A stretch of DNA of 64,000 nucleotides, taken from NCBI GenBank assembly GCA_002050235.1, contig MWST01000025.1, forward strand, positions 62,001 through 126,000, read 5' to 3'. This stretch comes from Polyangiaceae bacterium UTPRO1. GTDB lineage: Bacteria; Desulfobacterota; Binatia; UTPRO1. Position numbers and translations under genes: made by a program. Shown piece by piece: positions 33,417 through 44,035 of this stretch (the first letter of the stretch is position 1; the number at the start of each line of letters is the position of its first letter). Below the pieces are notes generated by a model. That model was not told where the DNA came from, made no database searches, and saw nothing but the letters and a program-made list of their open reading frames with translations.

Positions 33417-34271
33417 ATGGCGACGAGACACATGGCAGCGGGCGCCCTCGCGCTCCTGCTGCTGGCGACGGCGGGCGCGGCAACGGCGCAAATGGCGACA
33501 TTGCAGGCGATCCGGACCGCGACGCGCGGCCCCTTCCTCGATCCGGAGGCCGCCTTCTGGCAGCAGGCGCCGGCGGTGACGGTGGCGATGCTGCCGCAGA
33601 CGATCACCACGCCGAGCGATCCGACGCCCGCCGTATCCTCTCTGAACGTCAAGGCCGCGCACGACGGCAGGTGGTTCGCGGTCCTCCTCGAATGGGCGGA
33701 CGCCACCCGCAGCGACCGCATCGTCGTCGACCAGTTCGGCGACCAGGTCGCCGTCGAGTTCCCGCTGGTCTACGAAAAGGACGCGCTGCCGAGCCCGATG
33801 ATGGGCAACACCGGCCGGCGGGTCGAGATCTGGCAGTGGCGAGCCGCATTCCAGGCCGATCTGGCGCGCGGCCGACCCGTCGACACGCACGACCTCTACC
33901 CCAATGCCCACGTCGACGTGTACCCGGACCAGGTGCTGCAGGCGATCGATACGCGCCCATACATGGGCGCCGTCGGCGTCGACAACCTGATCACCCGCGC
34001 CGGCAGGAGTCCCGTGCTCGAGCAGGTCGCGGAAGGCTGGGGGACGCTCACGATCGAGCCCGAAGATCAGCAGGCGGACGGCAAGGGCGTGTGGCGCGAC
34101 GGTGTATGGCGAGTCGTGCTGACGCACCCGATGAAGGGAGGCGACGGCGACGTACGCTTCGTCCCGGGTGAAGAGACCGCGGCTGCGTTCGCCGTCTGGG
34201 ACGGGGGCAGCGGCGAGGTGGGGCCGCGCAAGGCTTGGGCGACATGGATCACGGTGGAGCTCGCCAGATGA
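33417..34271 (+). CDS. Heme b gamma subunit of the type II molybdoenzyme (EbdC/SerC/PcrC-like)
   Basis: 284 residues, 8 bp after the beta stop. A Sec signal peptide (MAAGALALLLLATAGAATA) sends it to the periplasm. All-beta domain of the ethylbenzene-dehydrogenase gamma family: WFAVLLEWADATRSDRIVVD, FPLVYEKDALPSPMMGNTGR and VEIWQWRA. Met128 or Met129 is the likely axial heme ligand, as in EbdC, where the other ligand is a Lys. No membrane anchor, so the complex is expected to be soluble and periplasmic and to exchange electrons with a c-type cytochrome. Confidence 0.9.
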   Translation: MATRHMAAGALALLLLATAGAATAQMATLQAIRTATRGPFLDPEAAFWQQAPAVTVAMLPQTITTPSDPTPAVSSLNVKAAHDGRWFAVLLEWADATRSDRIVVDQFGDQVAVEFPLVYEKDALPSPMMGNTGRRVEIWQWRAAFQADLARGRPVDTHDLYPNAHVDVYPDQVLQAIDTRPYMGAVGVDNLITRAGRSPVLEQVAEGWGTLTIEPEDQQADGKGVWRDGVWRVVLTHPMKGGDGDVRFVPGEETAAAFAVWDGGSGEVGPRKAWATWITVELAR

Positions 34272-35023
34272 GCGCGGCCACTGCCGGCGACGTCGAGGCG
34301 GTCACGCGCGGCGTCACCGCGCACCTGGCGCGCGCCGCTCGCTTCCGGGCCTTCGCGCTCGGGCTCGAGTATCCGTCGGCGGACGTCCGCCGGGAGATCG
34401 AACGGCGCTGGCGCGAGCTGGCGGCGCAATCCGACGCGGCGGCGGGCCCCGCCGCCGGGATCGCCGCGGCGCTGGCAGCGCTCGCGGCGACGGATCCCGA
34501 AGAGCTCGAGGCGGGACACGTGCGCCTCTTCGGTCCCGCCGGCACGGCGCCGCTCACCGAGACCTCGTACGGCGACCCCGGCCGCCTCCTCGGCAAGGCC
34601 GCCGCGCTCGCCGATCTCGGCGGCTTCTACCGCGCCTTCGGCGTGCTGCCCGGAAGCCGCCACGCACGCCCCGAAGACCACCTCGCCCTCGAGCTCGAGT
34701 TTGCGAGCCTGCTCGCGCTCAAGGAGGCCTGGGCCTTCGCGCGAGGCGACGAGGCGGCCCTGCTCGTGACCGGCGAAGCGGCGAGGAAGTTCTTCGCCGA
34801 GCACCTGGGCACCTGGCTAGACGCCTGGAGCGCCGGCCTCGACGCCGCCGCTCCGCCGGCGTTCTATGGCTGCCTCGGCGCCCTGGTGCGGGACGCCGTG
34901 CGCGCGGAATGCGCGCGGCTCGGAGCCGAACCGGTGGTGCTCGCGGCGCGGGCCGTCGATCGCGAGGTCGGGGGCGAGGCGCTCTCATGCCCTCGCGCCG
35001 GGGACTCCCCGCACCCGGCCTGA
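34268..35023 (+). CDS. TorD/DmsD-like chaperone for molybdoenzyme maturation (delta subunit)
   Basis: 251 residues, coupled to gamma by ATGA (34268-34271). All-helical, cytoplasmic, with the family's ARFRAFALGLEYPSADVRREIE start, the HVRLFGPAGTAPLTETSY core and DHLALELEFASLLALKEA. Such proteins hold the Tat signal and apo-alpha until bis-MGD is inserted and do not form part of the mature enzyme. As the last gene of the operon it completes the alpha-beta-gamma-delta order seen in ebd/ser/pcr/ddh clusters. Convergent to yghU. Confidence 0.9.
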   Translation: MSAATAGDVEAVTRGVTAHLARAARFRAFALGLEYPSADVRREIERRWRELAAQSDAAAGPAAGIAAALAALAATDPEELEAGHVRLFGPAGTAPLTETSYGDPGRLLGKAAALADLGGFYRAFGVLPGSRHARPEDHLALELEFASLLALKEAWAFARGDEAALLVTGEAARKFFAEHLGTWLDAWSAGLDAAAPPAFYGCLGALVRDAVRAECARLGAEPVVLAARAVDREVGGEALSCPRAGDSPHPA

Positions 35024-35051
35024 CGGCCGGCGCCGCCGGCGGCCGCCGACT

Positions 35052-37484
<2,433 letters not shown>

Positions 37485-37525
37485 AGCGCCGCCGCCACCG
37501 CCCGGGCTCCGAGCGCGTGGAGCAG

Positions 37526-37554
37526 GCTCCGCGCCCGCATTACGGGCGCGGAGC
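37526..37554. terminator. Bidirectional terminator-like hairpin between gdhA and the sulfatase-like gene
   Basis: A perfect 12-bp stem, GCTCCGCGCCCG (37526-37537) with CGGGCGCGGAGC (37543-37554), and a 5-nt CATTA loop, in the 78-bp gap between two convergent stop codons. No U tract on either side. Confidence 0.7.
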
Positions 37555-37562
37555 GGCTGCGG

Positions 37563-39017
37563 CTATTCGACGTAGCCGAGCGCGCGCAAGCGGTCGCGGC
37601 GATGATCGTCGAGGACGCGCTCGCCCGGAGGAGCGGCGGCGCGCGCCGCATAGCCGGCCTTGTTGTGCTCGCCGATCGCCCGCTGCAACGCTTGCGCCCG
37701 CGCCGCCTCGCCATCGTTGCGAGCCCGCGTCTCGCCGGGATCGCCCACGAGGTCGTACAGGATGGGTCGGAAGCCCCGATCGAGGACGAGCTTCCACGCA
37801 TCGTCGATCACCGCCGACCGATGCACCGCCCCCGCCGGCAGGTCGGCGAAGAGCGCCGTCGACGGCGCCGCGCCGCCGCGGAGCTCCGCGACCAGCGAAC
37901 GTCCCGCGAGGCCCGGCGGCGCCTCGGCGCGCGCCAGCTCGGCGAGGGTCGGGACGATGCTGATCGAGGAGACCGTCGTCCCGACCACCCGTCCCGCCGG
38001 GAAGCCGCCGCCGGCAACGAAGAGCGGCACGTGCAGCATCTCCTGGTAGAGGCTGCGGCCGTGCTGGATGCCGCCGTGGTCGGCGAACTCCTCGCCGTGA
38101 TCGGCGGTGACGACGACGACGGTGTGCCGCGGCGTGTCCGCGAGCCCGAGGCCGTCGATCAGCCGGCCGATCTCCGTATCCATGAACGCGATCTCGGCGT
38201 CGTAGAGCGCCTTCAGGGTCTCGAGGAGCGCCGGCGGCGTCTTCCCCGAGATGGCCGCGAGCCGCTGCGCCGGACCCCGCATCGGGTCGTCGGCGGCAAC
38301 ACCGAACTTGAGGGCGTACGCGAGCGGCGGCGAGTAGCTCGAATGGGGATCGAAGTAGTGCGCGTAGAGGAAGTACGGCCGGCTCGCGTCGCGCGCCGCC
38401 ACCATGGCTAGAGCCGCGTCGGTGACGACGTCGGCCGTCGCCTCCGGAGGCACGCGATACGTTCCGTTCTCCATCCAGACCAGGTCCGGTCCGCTCTGCG
38501 GGCCGCGCTCCTCGATCACCTCGAAGCGCGCGAACCCCTGCGCGAGCCCCGACTCGGCATTGACGACCGCAGTGTTGGCGGAGATGCCGAAGGTCTGATA
38601 GCCGGCGGCGGCCAGCGTCTCGGCGAGCGTCACCTGGGCGTCGCCGAGCACGGAGCTCAACCGCTGCGCCCCATGCTCGACGGGGTAGCGGCCGGTGAGA
38701 ATGCTGGCGACGCTCGGCAGCGTCCACGAGCAGGTCGCGTAGGCAGCATCGAAGCGCGTGCCGGCAGCGGCGAGCGCATCGAGCCGCGGAGTCTGGGCAC
38801 GGGCATAGCCGTACGCCCCGAGATGATCGGCGCGGAGCGTGTCGATGACGATGAGGACGATGTCGGGTCGGGGGGTGCGCGCACAGCCGGGCGCCGACAG
38901 CGCCACCGCCGCAGCCGCCAGCGCCGCCGCCAGCCGGCGCCCGGCTGCGGGCCCGGGTGAAGCTCGTTCGCACGGCGGCACGACGTGTCGTTTATTGACC
39001 AGCGCCGCGGGCGTCAA
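37563..39017 (-). CDS. Sulfatase/alkaline-phosphatase-superfamily hydrolase with Thr at the nucleophile position, probable lipoprotein
   Basis: 484 residues from a TTG at 39015-39017. GTG at 38979-38981 is an equally plausible start; neither has an SD. Lipobox-like LSAPGC (Cys45) suggests lipid anchoring. Sulfatase fold: metal-binding DIVLIVIDTLRADHLG, the signature region CSWTLPSVASILTGRYP, TADHGEEFADHGG with two metal ligands, and C-terminal LYDLVGDPGE. At the position of the formylglycine Cys/Ser (C-x-P-S-R) there is Thr99 (T-L-P-S), so it should not be a formylglycine sulfatase. It may be a phosphodiesterase, phosphonoesterase or sugar-lipid phosphotransferase, as Thr is used in LtaS-type enzymes. 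Substrate unknown. Confidence 0.82.
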   Translation of the reverse strand: MTPAALVNKRHVVPPCERASPGPAAGRRLAAALAAAAVALSAPGCARTPRPDIVLIVIDTLRADHLGAYGYARAQTPRLDALAAAGTRFDAAYATCSWTLPSVASILTGRYPVEHGAQRLSSVLGDAQVTLAETLAAAGYQTFGISANTAVVNAESGLAQGFARFEVIEERGPQSGPDLVWMENGTYRVPPEATADVVTDAALAMVAARDASRPYFLYAHYFDPHSSYSPPLAYALKFGVAADDPMRGPAQRLAAISGKTPPALLETLKALYDAEIAFMDTEIGRLIDGLGLADTPRHTVVVVTADHGEEFADHGGIQHGRSLYQEMLHVPLFVAGGGFPAGRVVGTTVSSISIVPTLAELARAEAPPGLAGRSLVAELRGGAAPSTALFADLPAGAVHRSAVIDDAWKLVLDRGFRPILYDLVGDPGETRARNDGEAARAQALQRAIGEHNKAGYAARAAAPPGERVLDDHRRDRLRALGYVE

Positions 39018-39152
39018 TCGAGCCTGGACGGCGGTTCCCTGCCCCGGCGCTCGCGTTGCGCAGCCGGCGGCGCTCCTCTACCTTGGCGCCACCTCGCATG
39101 ACGCGATCGCCGCACGACACCACCCACGGCACGGGCCGCTGACGCCGGACGC

Positions 39153-41351
39153 ATGCAACGGGTCTTCGGAGCGCGCAGCGCCTGGACCTTGACGGGCGAG
39201 GGTCCGATCGCGATCGAACGCGATCAGCACGGCGTCGCACACGTCCGCGCCCAGACCGAGGCCGACCTCTACCGCGGTATCGGCCATTGCCACGGCACCG
39301 ACCGCGCTCTGCAGATGCTGCTCATGCGCATCATCGGCCAAGGACGCGCCGCGGAGGTCCTCGACGGCAGCGACGACATGCTGAGCCTCGACCGCTTCTT
39401 TCGCCGCCTGAACCTCGTCGGCGGCGCCGATGAGGAGCTCGTGAAGGTCCCGGCGCCGGTGCAGGCGCTCGCCGGCGCCTACTGTGCCGGCGTCAACGAG
39501 GCGCTGGCGGAGAGCACGCCGTGGGAGCTGCGGCTGGTCGGCTATCGGCCGACACCATGGACGCCCGCCGACCTCGTGCTCGCCTCGCGCCTCGCGGCCT
39601 TCGTCGGGCTCGCGCAATCGCAGGGAGAGATGGAGCGGCTGCTGGTCGAGATGGTGCAGGCGGGCATCCCGCGCACGCACCTCGACGAGCTCTTTCCGGG
39701 CCTCATCGACGGCATCGACCTCGACCTGATCGCGCGGCTCACGCTCGGCGAGCGTCTGGTGCCCGCGGCGCTGCGCTGGACGAGCGTGCTGCCGCGAGCG
39801 GTCGCTTCCAACAACTGGGTGCTGGCGCCGCAGAAGACCAAGAGCGGCCGGGCGCTCCTCGCCAACGATCCGCACCTCGAAGTCAACCGCCTGCCGAACG
39901 TCTGGTACGAAGTCGTCGGCGAGCTCGGCGAGCGCTTCTGCATCGCCGCCACGATGCCGGGTCTGCCGTCGCTGCTCATCGGGCGCACCAACGATCTCGC
40001 CTGGGGCGCGACCTACACCTTCCTCGACGCCATCGACTCGTGGATCGAAGACTGCCGCGACGGCCGCTACCGCCGCACACAGGCGGGCGGCGACCGCTGG
40101 GTGCCGTTCAGCGAGCGCATCGAGACGATCCGCCGCAAGGGCAAGCCCGAAGTCAGCCTCGCCTTCTACGAGAACGAGCACGGCGTGCTCGACGGCGATC
40201 CGCAGACGCCGGGCCTCTACCTCGCGACCCGCTGGGCCTCGGGGAGCGACAGCGGCGCCGCATCCCTGGCAGCGTCCTTCGCGATGCTCTGGGCGCCCGA
40301 CGTCGCCGCCGGCATGGAGCAGCTCGGCCGCCTCGAGCCCTCCTTCAACTGGGTGCTCGCCGACCGCCACGGCAATATCGGCTATCAGATGTCGGGCCGC
40401 ATGCCCGTGCGCCGCGCCGGCTGGAGCGGGCTCGGCCCGGTCCCCGGCTGGGATCCCGAGAACGACTGGCATGGCTTCGTCGCCCCGGCCGATCTGCCGC
40501 GCGCCTACAACCCCGCCGCAGGATTTATCGCCACCGCCAACGACGACCTCAACCACCTCGGCAAGGCGCGCCCGATCAACCTGCCGATGGGGCCGTACCG
40601 GGCCGAACGCATCGCCGCCCTCCTCGCGGCTCGCGACGACTGGACGACCGCGGACGTCCAGGCGATGCAGATGGACGTGCGCTCGCCGCACGCCGAGCGC
40701 TTCATGGCGATCCTCCGGCCGCTGCTGCCGACGACGCCGGCGGCCGACATCCTGCGCACCTGGGATTGCAGCTACGACACCGCCTCGGTCGGCGCCACGC
40801 TCTTCGAGCGCTTCTACCGCGGGCTCGTGCGCGAGGTCTTCGGCGCCGTCTGCGGTGCCGAGGTCGTACGTCATCTCGTCGGCGAGACCGCGATCCTCGC
40901 CGATTTCTACTACAATCTCGACCGCATCCTGCTCGCGGAACGGAGCGTATGGTTCGGCGACGAGACCCGCGACGCGATCTTCGCGCGCGTCATCGCGCGC
41001 TCGCTCGACGGCCCGCTCACGGCCTGGGGCCGCGAACAACGGGTAATGATGAAGCACCCGATGCTCGGCGGCCGGCTGCCGGTATGGGCGGGATTCGATC
41101 GCGGCCCCATTCCGCTCCGCGGCAACCGCGCCACCATCCACCAGGGTCAGGTCTACCGCTCGGGCGGCCGGGTCACGAGCTTCGCGCCGTCGTACCGGAT
41201 GGTGACCGACTTCGCCGCCACGTGCTCACACACGAGCCTCGCGGGCGGACCTTCCGACCGCCGCTTCTCGCCGTGGTACGCGTCCGAGGTGGACGATTGG
41301 CTCGCGGGGCGCTTCAAGACGCTGGCGCCGGGGTCGGCGCCGGCTCCATGA
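39153..41351 (+). CDS. Penicillin acylase-family Ntn hydrolase lacking a signal peptide
   Basis: 732 residues. Ntn hydrolase of the penicillin/AHL acylase family: alpha-chain region (GPIAIERDQHGVAHVRAQTEADLYRGIGHCHG, split here into two notable parts, 17-36 and 37-48), then the self-cleavage site with catalytic Ser219 in VASNNWVLAP, followed by beta-chain landmarks ALLANDPHLEVNRLPNVWYE, GLPSLLIGRTNDLAWG and ATANDDLN. Members are normally exported, yet the start MQRVFGARSAWTL shows no signal peptide, implying a cytoplasmic enzyme or a mis-set start. Possible substrates are acyl-homoserine lactones, lipopeptides or N-acyl amino acids. Coupled by ATGA to the next gene. Confidence 0.88.
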   Translation: MQRVFGARSAWTLTGEGPIAIERDQHGVAHVRAQTEADLYRGIGHCHGTDRALQMLLMRIIGQGRAAEVLDGSDDMLSLDRFFRRLNLVGGADEELVKVPAPVQALAGAYCAGVNEALAESTPWELRLVGYRPTPWTPADLVLASRLAAFVGLAQSQGEMERLLVEMVQAGIPRTHLDELFPGLIDGIDLDLIARLTLGERLVPAALRWTSVLPRAVASNNWVLAPQKTKSGRALLANDPHLEVNRLPNVWYEVVGELGERFCIAATMPGLPSLLIGRTNDLAWGATYTFLDAIDSWIEDCRDGRYRRTQAGGDRWVPFSERIETIRRKGKPEVSLAFYENEHGVLDGDPQTPGLYLATRWASGSDSGAASLAASFAMLWAPDVAAGMEQLGRLEPSFNWVLADRHGNIGYQMSGRMPVRRAGWSGLGPVPGWDPENDWHGFVAPADLPRAYNPAAGFIATANDDLNHLGKARPINLPMGPYRAERIAALLAARDDWTTADVQAMQMDVRSPHAERFMAILRPLLPTTPAADILRTWDCSYDTASVGATLFERFYRGLVREVFGAVCGAEVVRHLVGETAILADFYYNLDRILLAERSVWFGDETRDAIFARVIARSLDGPLTAWGREQRVMMKHPMLGGRLPVWAGFDRGPIPLRGNRATIHQGQVYRSGGRVTSFAPSYRMVTDFAATCSHTSLAGGPSDRRFSPWYASEVDDWLAGRFKTLAPGSAPAP

Positions 41352-42073
41352 TGGCGCCGGACGACACGGCGGAGGCCGAGCGCGGCGCGGCGCCGCCGAC
41401 GGCGAGCGCGGCGCCGACGGTCGGCAGCCCGCCGCCGACGCTCTCGGCGACCCGCGGCGACCTGCAGCTCGGACGCCGCCTCGCACACTGCGCCAACGGC
41501 TGCGCCATCGCCACTGCCTACGCTCTCGTCTTCACGCACCAGCAGGTCGTCCATACCTTCGGGGCGATCGCCTGCCTCGTCTACGTGCTCGACCGGATCC
41601 GCATCCACTATCCGGAGATCCTGGCGCGCGCGGCGTCGATCAACCGCCTGCTCTTCCGCGCCGAGGAAGAGTTCAAGGAGTCGGCGATGACGCCCTACGC
41701 GATCGCCATCCTGCTGACGCTCCTCACCTTTCCGAAGACGATCGCCCTGATTGCGATCTACACCCTGGCGATCGCGGACCCTTTGTCGGCGCTCGTCGGC
41801 ATCACCTGGGGCCGGCACCGCGTCGTCGCCGGGAAGAGTCTCGAGGGATCGGGCGCGTTCCTGGCGGCGACGGCGCTGATCACCGGCATCACGCTGCACG
41901 TCGCCGCGGCGCCGGCCGCGCGCCCGCTCGTCGGCGCCGCGCTCGCCGTCGGCGTCGCCGGCGCGACCTTCGAGATGCTGCCGCTGCGCCTCGACGACAA
42001 CCTCACGATCCCGCTCTTCGTCGGCTTCGCGGCCTGGGGCGTGTGCGGGATCTTCGCGATCACGCCGCCGTAG
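41348..42073 (+). CDS. Dolichol/phytol/diacylglycerol kinase-like (SEC59/DGK1/VTE5 family) membrane protein
   Basis: 241 residues starting in the ATGATG overlap (41348-41353) with the acylase gene. After a ~45-residue Ala/Pro-rich head come six to seven helices. The family's signature lies near the middle: IADPLSALVGITWGRHRV followed by GKSLEGSGAFLAATALI, and later FEMLPLRLDDNLTIPLFVG. Family members phosphorylate polyprenols, phytol or diacylglycerol with CTP on the cytoplasmic face. In this genome it might supply polyprenyl phosphate for the GT-C enzymes at 1-5.6 kb (inference). Confidence 0.85.
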   Translation: MMAPDDTAEAERGAAPPTASAAPTVGSPPPTLSATRGDLQLGRRLAHCANGCAIATAYALVFTHQQVVHTFGAIACLVYVLDRIRIHYPEILARAASINRLLFRAEEEFKESAMTPYAIAILLTLLTFPKTIALIAIYTLAIADPLSALVGITWGRHRVVAGKSLEGSGAFLAATALITGITLHVAAAPAARPLVGAALAVGVAGATFEMLPLRLDDNLTIPLFVGFAAWGVCGIFAITPP

Positions 42074-42078
42074 CGCCG

Positions 42079-42363
42079 ATGCACGTCGTCTACATCCTCC
42101 GCTGCAGCGACGGCACCCTCTACACCGGCGCCGCCAAGGATCTCGCCCGCAGGCTGGCGCAGCACGCGGCCGGCCGCGCTTCTCGCTACACGCGCGCGCG
42201 CTTGCCGGTCGTGCTCGTATGGTCGCGGCGCGTCCGCACCTGGAGCACCGCGCTCGCGACCGAACACTGGATCAAGACCCTGACGCGCGCGGAGAAGGAC
42301 GGGCTCGTCGCCGGAGGGCGCCGGCGACGACCGCAGACCGGGCGCCGGCGGCGCGGCACCTGA
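42079..42363 (+). CDS. GIY-YIG nuclease-domain protein (YhbQ/UPF0213-like)
   Basis: 94 residues from ATG 42079. VVYILRCSDGTLYTG is the GIY-YIG motif; YTGAAKDLARRLAQH supplies the catalytic Arg, and EHWIKTLTRAEKDGLV is the conserved Glu/helix end. The single-domain length matches the UPF0213 family, whose members act on DNA but lack a firm role. The C-terminus is very Arg-rich. It lies 5 bp after the kinase-like gene and is probably co-transcribed. Confidence 0.85.
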   Translation: MHVVYILRCSDGTLYTGAAKDLARRLAQHAAGRASRYTRARLPVVLVWSRRVRTWSTALATEHWIKTLTRAEKDGLVAGGRRRRPQTGRRRRGT

Positions 42364-42456
42364 GCGGACCGGCCGCTCCGCCGGTCCGGAGGCTCGGCAA
42401 GACCTCGCGCCCGACCTCGAAGCCGGACGCGATCGGGCCGCGCCTGCCGGCGCAGC

Positions 42457-42882
42457 TCAACGTCCGTGCAGGAGCACCTTGGGTCCGTCCGGAAACGCCA
42501 CGTCGATCTTGACGCTGTCCCGCTCCGCGATCACGACCCCGAGCCCGAACGCCGAGTGCTTGATCAGCTCCCCGGGCGCGAAGCGTTCGCTGGTGGCGTA
42601 GGGCCGCGCCTTGTCGCCCGTGCGCCCGCGGAGCAACACTTCGTATTCATTGTGCTTTTGCGCTGCCTCGGCAGTCTTCCTGGGCGTGCTGCGCCGGGCC
42701 TTGGTGCTCTTGCCCGCCCCCGGCGCCGCGGCCCGATAGGCGTGCTGTCCGCCGCACGTATTGCAGTGCACGCGGGTGATCTTGGCGCCCACCATCGCTT
42801 CCACGGTATGGGCGAGAACGAGCTTGCACTTGGTGCACCAGCCGTCGACGGTCGAGCCTGCCTTGATCTTGGTAGTCGCCAT
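42457..42882 (-). CDS. Zinc-ribbon protein with UvrD/PcrA C-terminal-tail-like (Tudor) domain
   Basis: 141 residues from ATG 42880-42882. Residues 15-47 hold two Cys pairs (CTKC, CNTC), one zinc ribbon. A basic Ser/Thr/Lys/Arg linker (~55-75) follows. Residues ~95-141 (FAPGELIKHSAFGLGVVIAE, VDVAFPDGPKVLLH-like ending) resemble the SH3/Tudor tail of UvrD/PcrA helicases, which in PcrA contacts RNA polymerase. A stand-alone version suggests a transcription- or repair-associated adaptor (inference). Strict family unknown to me. Confidence 0.7.
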   Translation of the reverse strand: MATTKIKAGSTVDGWCTKCKLVLAHTVEAMVGAKITRVHCNTCGGQHAYRAAAPGAGKSTKARRSTPRKTAEAAQKHNEYEVLLRGRTGDKARPYATSERFAPGELIKHSAFGLGVVIAERDSVKIDVAFPDGPKVLLHGR

Positions 42883-43048
42883 GGGGCGCCGACGGTAGCA
42901 CGTTCGGGCTGCGATCGCGACCGGCGCCGACGTCGTCGCGGCGGCGGCCGGTTCCCGTAGCGGCATCGCCAACGGGAGCTCGGACTCGGGTGGCACCATG
43001 TCCAGCCTCTTCCCGACTCCACGGAGACGGCTCGACGCCGGCACTCGA

Positions 43049-44035
43049 TCACGCGCGCTCCCGCAGCAGCGGCCTCACTTCCTTCATGAAGCGCTCGGCC
43101 ATCGAAGCGCCGCTGCCGACGTCGGCGAGATCCTGGAACCAGAGGATGATCAGCTCGGCGCCGCGCTCGATGTAGTGGTTCAGCTCCTTGGCGATCTTCT
43201 CCGGCGTGCCGGTGCACGCCTCGTCGAGGAAGGTCTTGATGCGCTCGGCGCTGACGCCGGGCCAGCAGCGCTCGATGTGCTCCCGGCGCTCCTTCTCGTC
43301 GTTGAAGATGGCGCACGTCCGCTCGACCGAGATGCGCATGGTCTTCGGGTCGCGTCCGAGATCCCGGCAATGCTGCATCAGGATCGGGAGCTTCTCGTCG
43401 AAGGCGGCCTGCCCGCGATTGTGGTTCCAGCCCGCGGCGAGCTCGGCCACCAGGCGGAGACCGACCTTCGGACCCTGCGAGCCGATCCACAGCGGCGGGT
43501 GCGGCTTCTGCAGCGGCTTCGGCTCGTTCACGGCGTCCTTCACCGCCAGATACCTGCCGCTGACGGTCGCCTTCTCCTCCGTCCACATCGCCTTCAGGAT
43601 GCGCGCGGTGTCGGCCATGCGGTCTAGGCGCTCGCGGATCTTCGGGAAGGGGTAGCCGTAGGCCTCGAACTCGTCCTGCTTCCAGCCTGCACCGAGCCCG
43701 ACGTCGACGCGGCCGCCGCTGATGACGTCGACGCAGGCGCTCACCTTGGCGAGGTAGGCGGGGTTGCGGTAGAGCGCGCAGGTCACGAGCTGGCCGAGGC
43801 GGATCTTCGAGGTTGCCTCGGCGAGCGCCGCCATGGTCGTCCAGCACTCGAAGGTCGGCTGGATCTCCGTGCGCGGCACGGTGTGGAAGTGGTCGTAGAG
43901 CCAGAGCGAGTCGTAGCCGATCCGCTCGAGCGTCTGCGCCACGCCCTTGAGCCGCTGCCACTGCGCCGCGCCGCCCTCGATGCCGCGCATCTCGAGCCGC
44001 CATCCCTGAGGTGCGAACGTGCCGAACCGGACCAT
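43049..44035 (-). CDS. LLM-class F420-dependent oxidoreductase
   Basis: 328 residues. ATG at 44033-44035 is preceded by GGAGGT on the minus strand (the frame extends to 44191 through repeat DNA but without support). Luciferase-like TIM barrel: IGYDSLWLYDHFHTVP, SKIRLGQLVTCALYRNPAYLAK, VDVISGGRVDVGLGAGWKQDEFEAYG and PHPPLWIGSQGPK. This pattern fits the actinobacterial-style F420-dependent subgroup (TIGR03560-like). Substrate unknown. It implies that the organism makes F420. Confidence 0.88.
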   Translation of the reverse strand: MVRFGTFAPQGWRLEMRGIEGGAAQWQRLKGVAQTLERIGYDSLWLYDHFHTVPRTEIQPTFECWTTMAALAEATSKIRLGQLVTCALYRNPAYLAKVSACVDVISGGRVDVGLGAGWKQDEFEAYGYPFPKIRERLDRMADTARILKAMWTEEKATVSGRYLAVKDAVNEPKPLQKPHPPLWIGSQGPKVGLRLVAELAAGWNHNRGQAAFDEKLPILMQHCRDLGRDPKTMRISVERTCAIFNDEKERREHIERCWPGVSAERIKTFLDEACTGTPEKIAKELNHYIERGAELIILWFQDLADVGSGASMAERFMKEVRPLLRERA

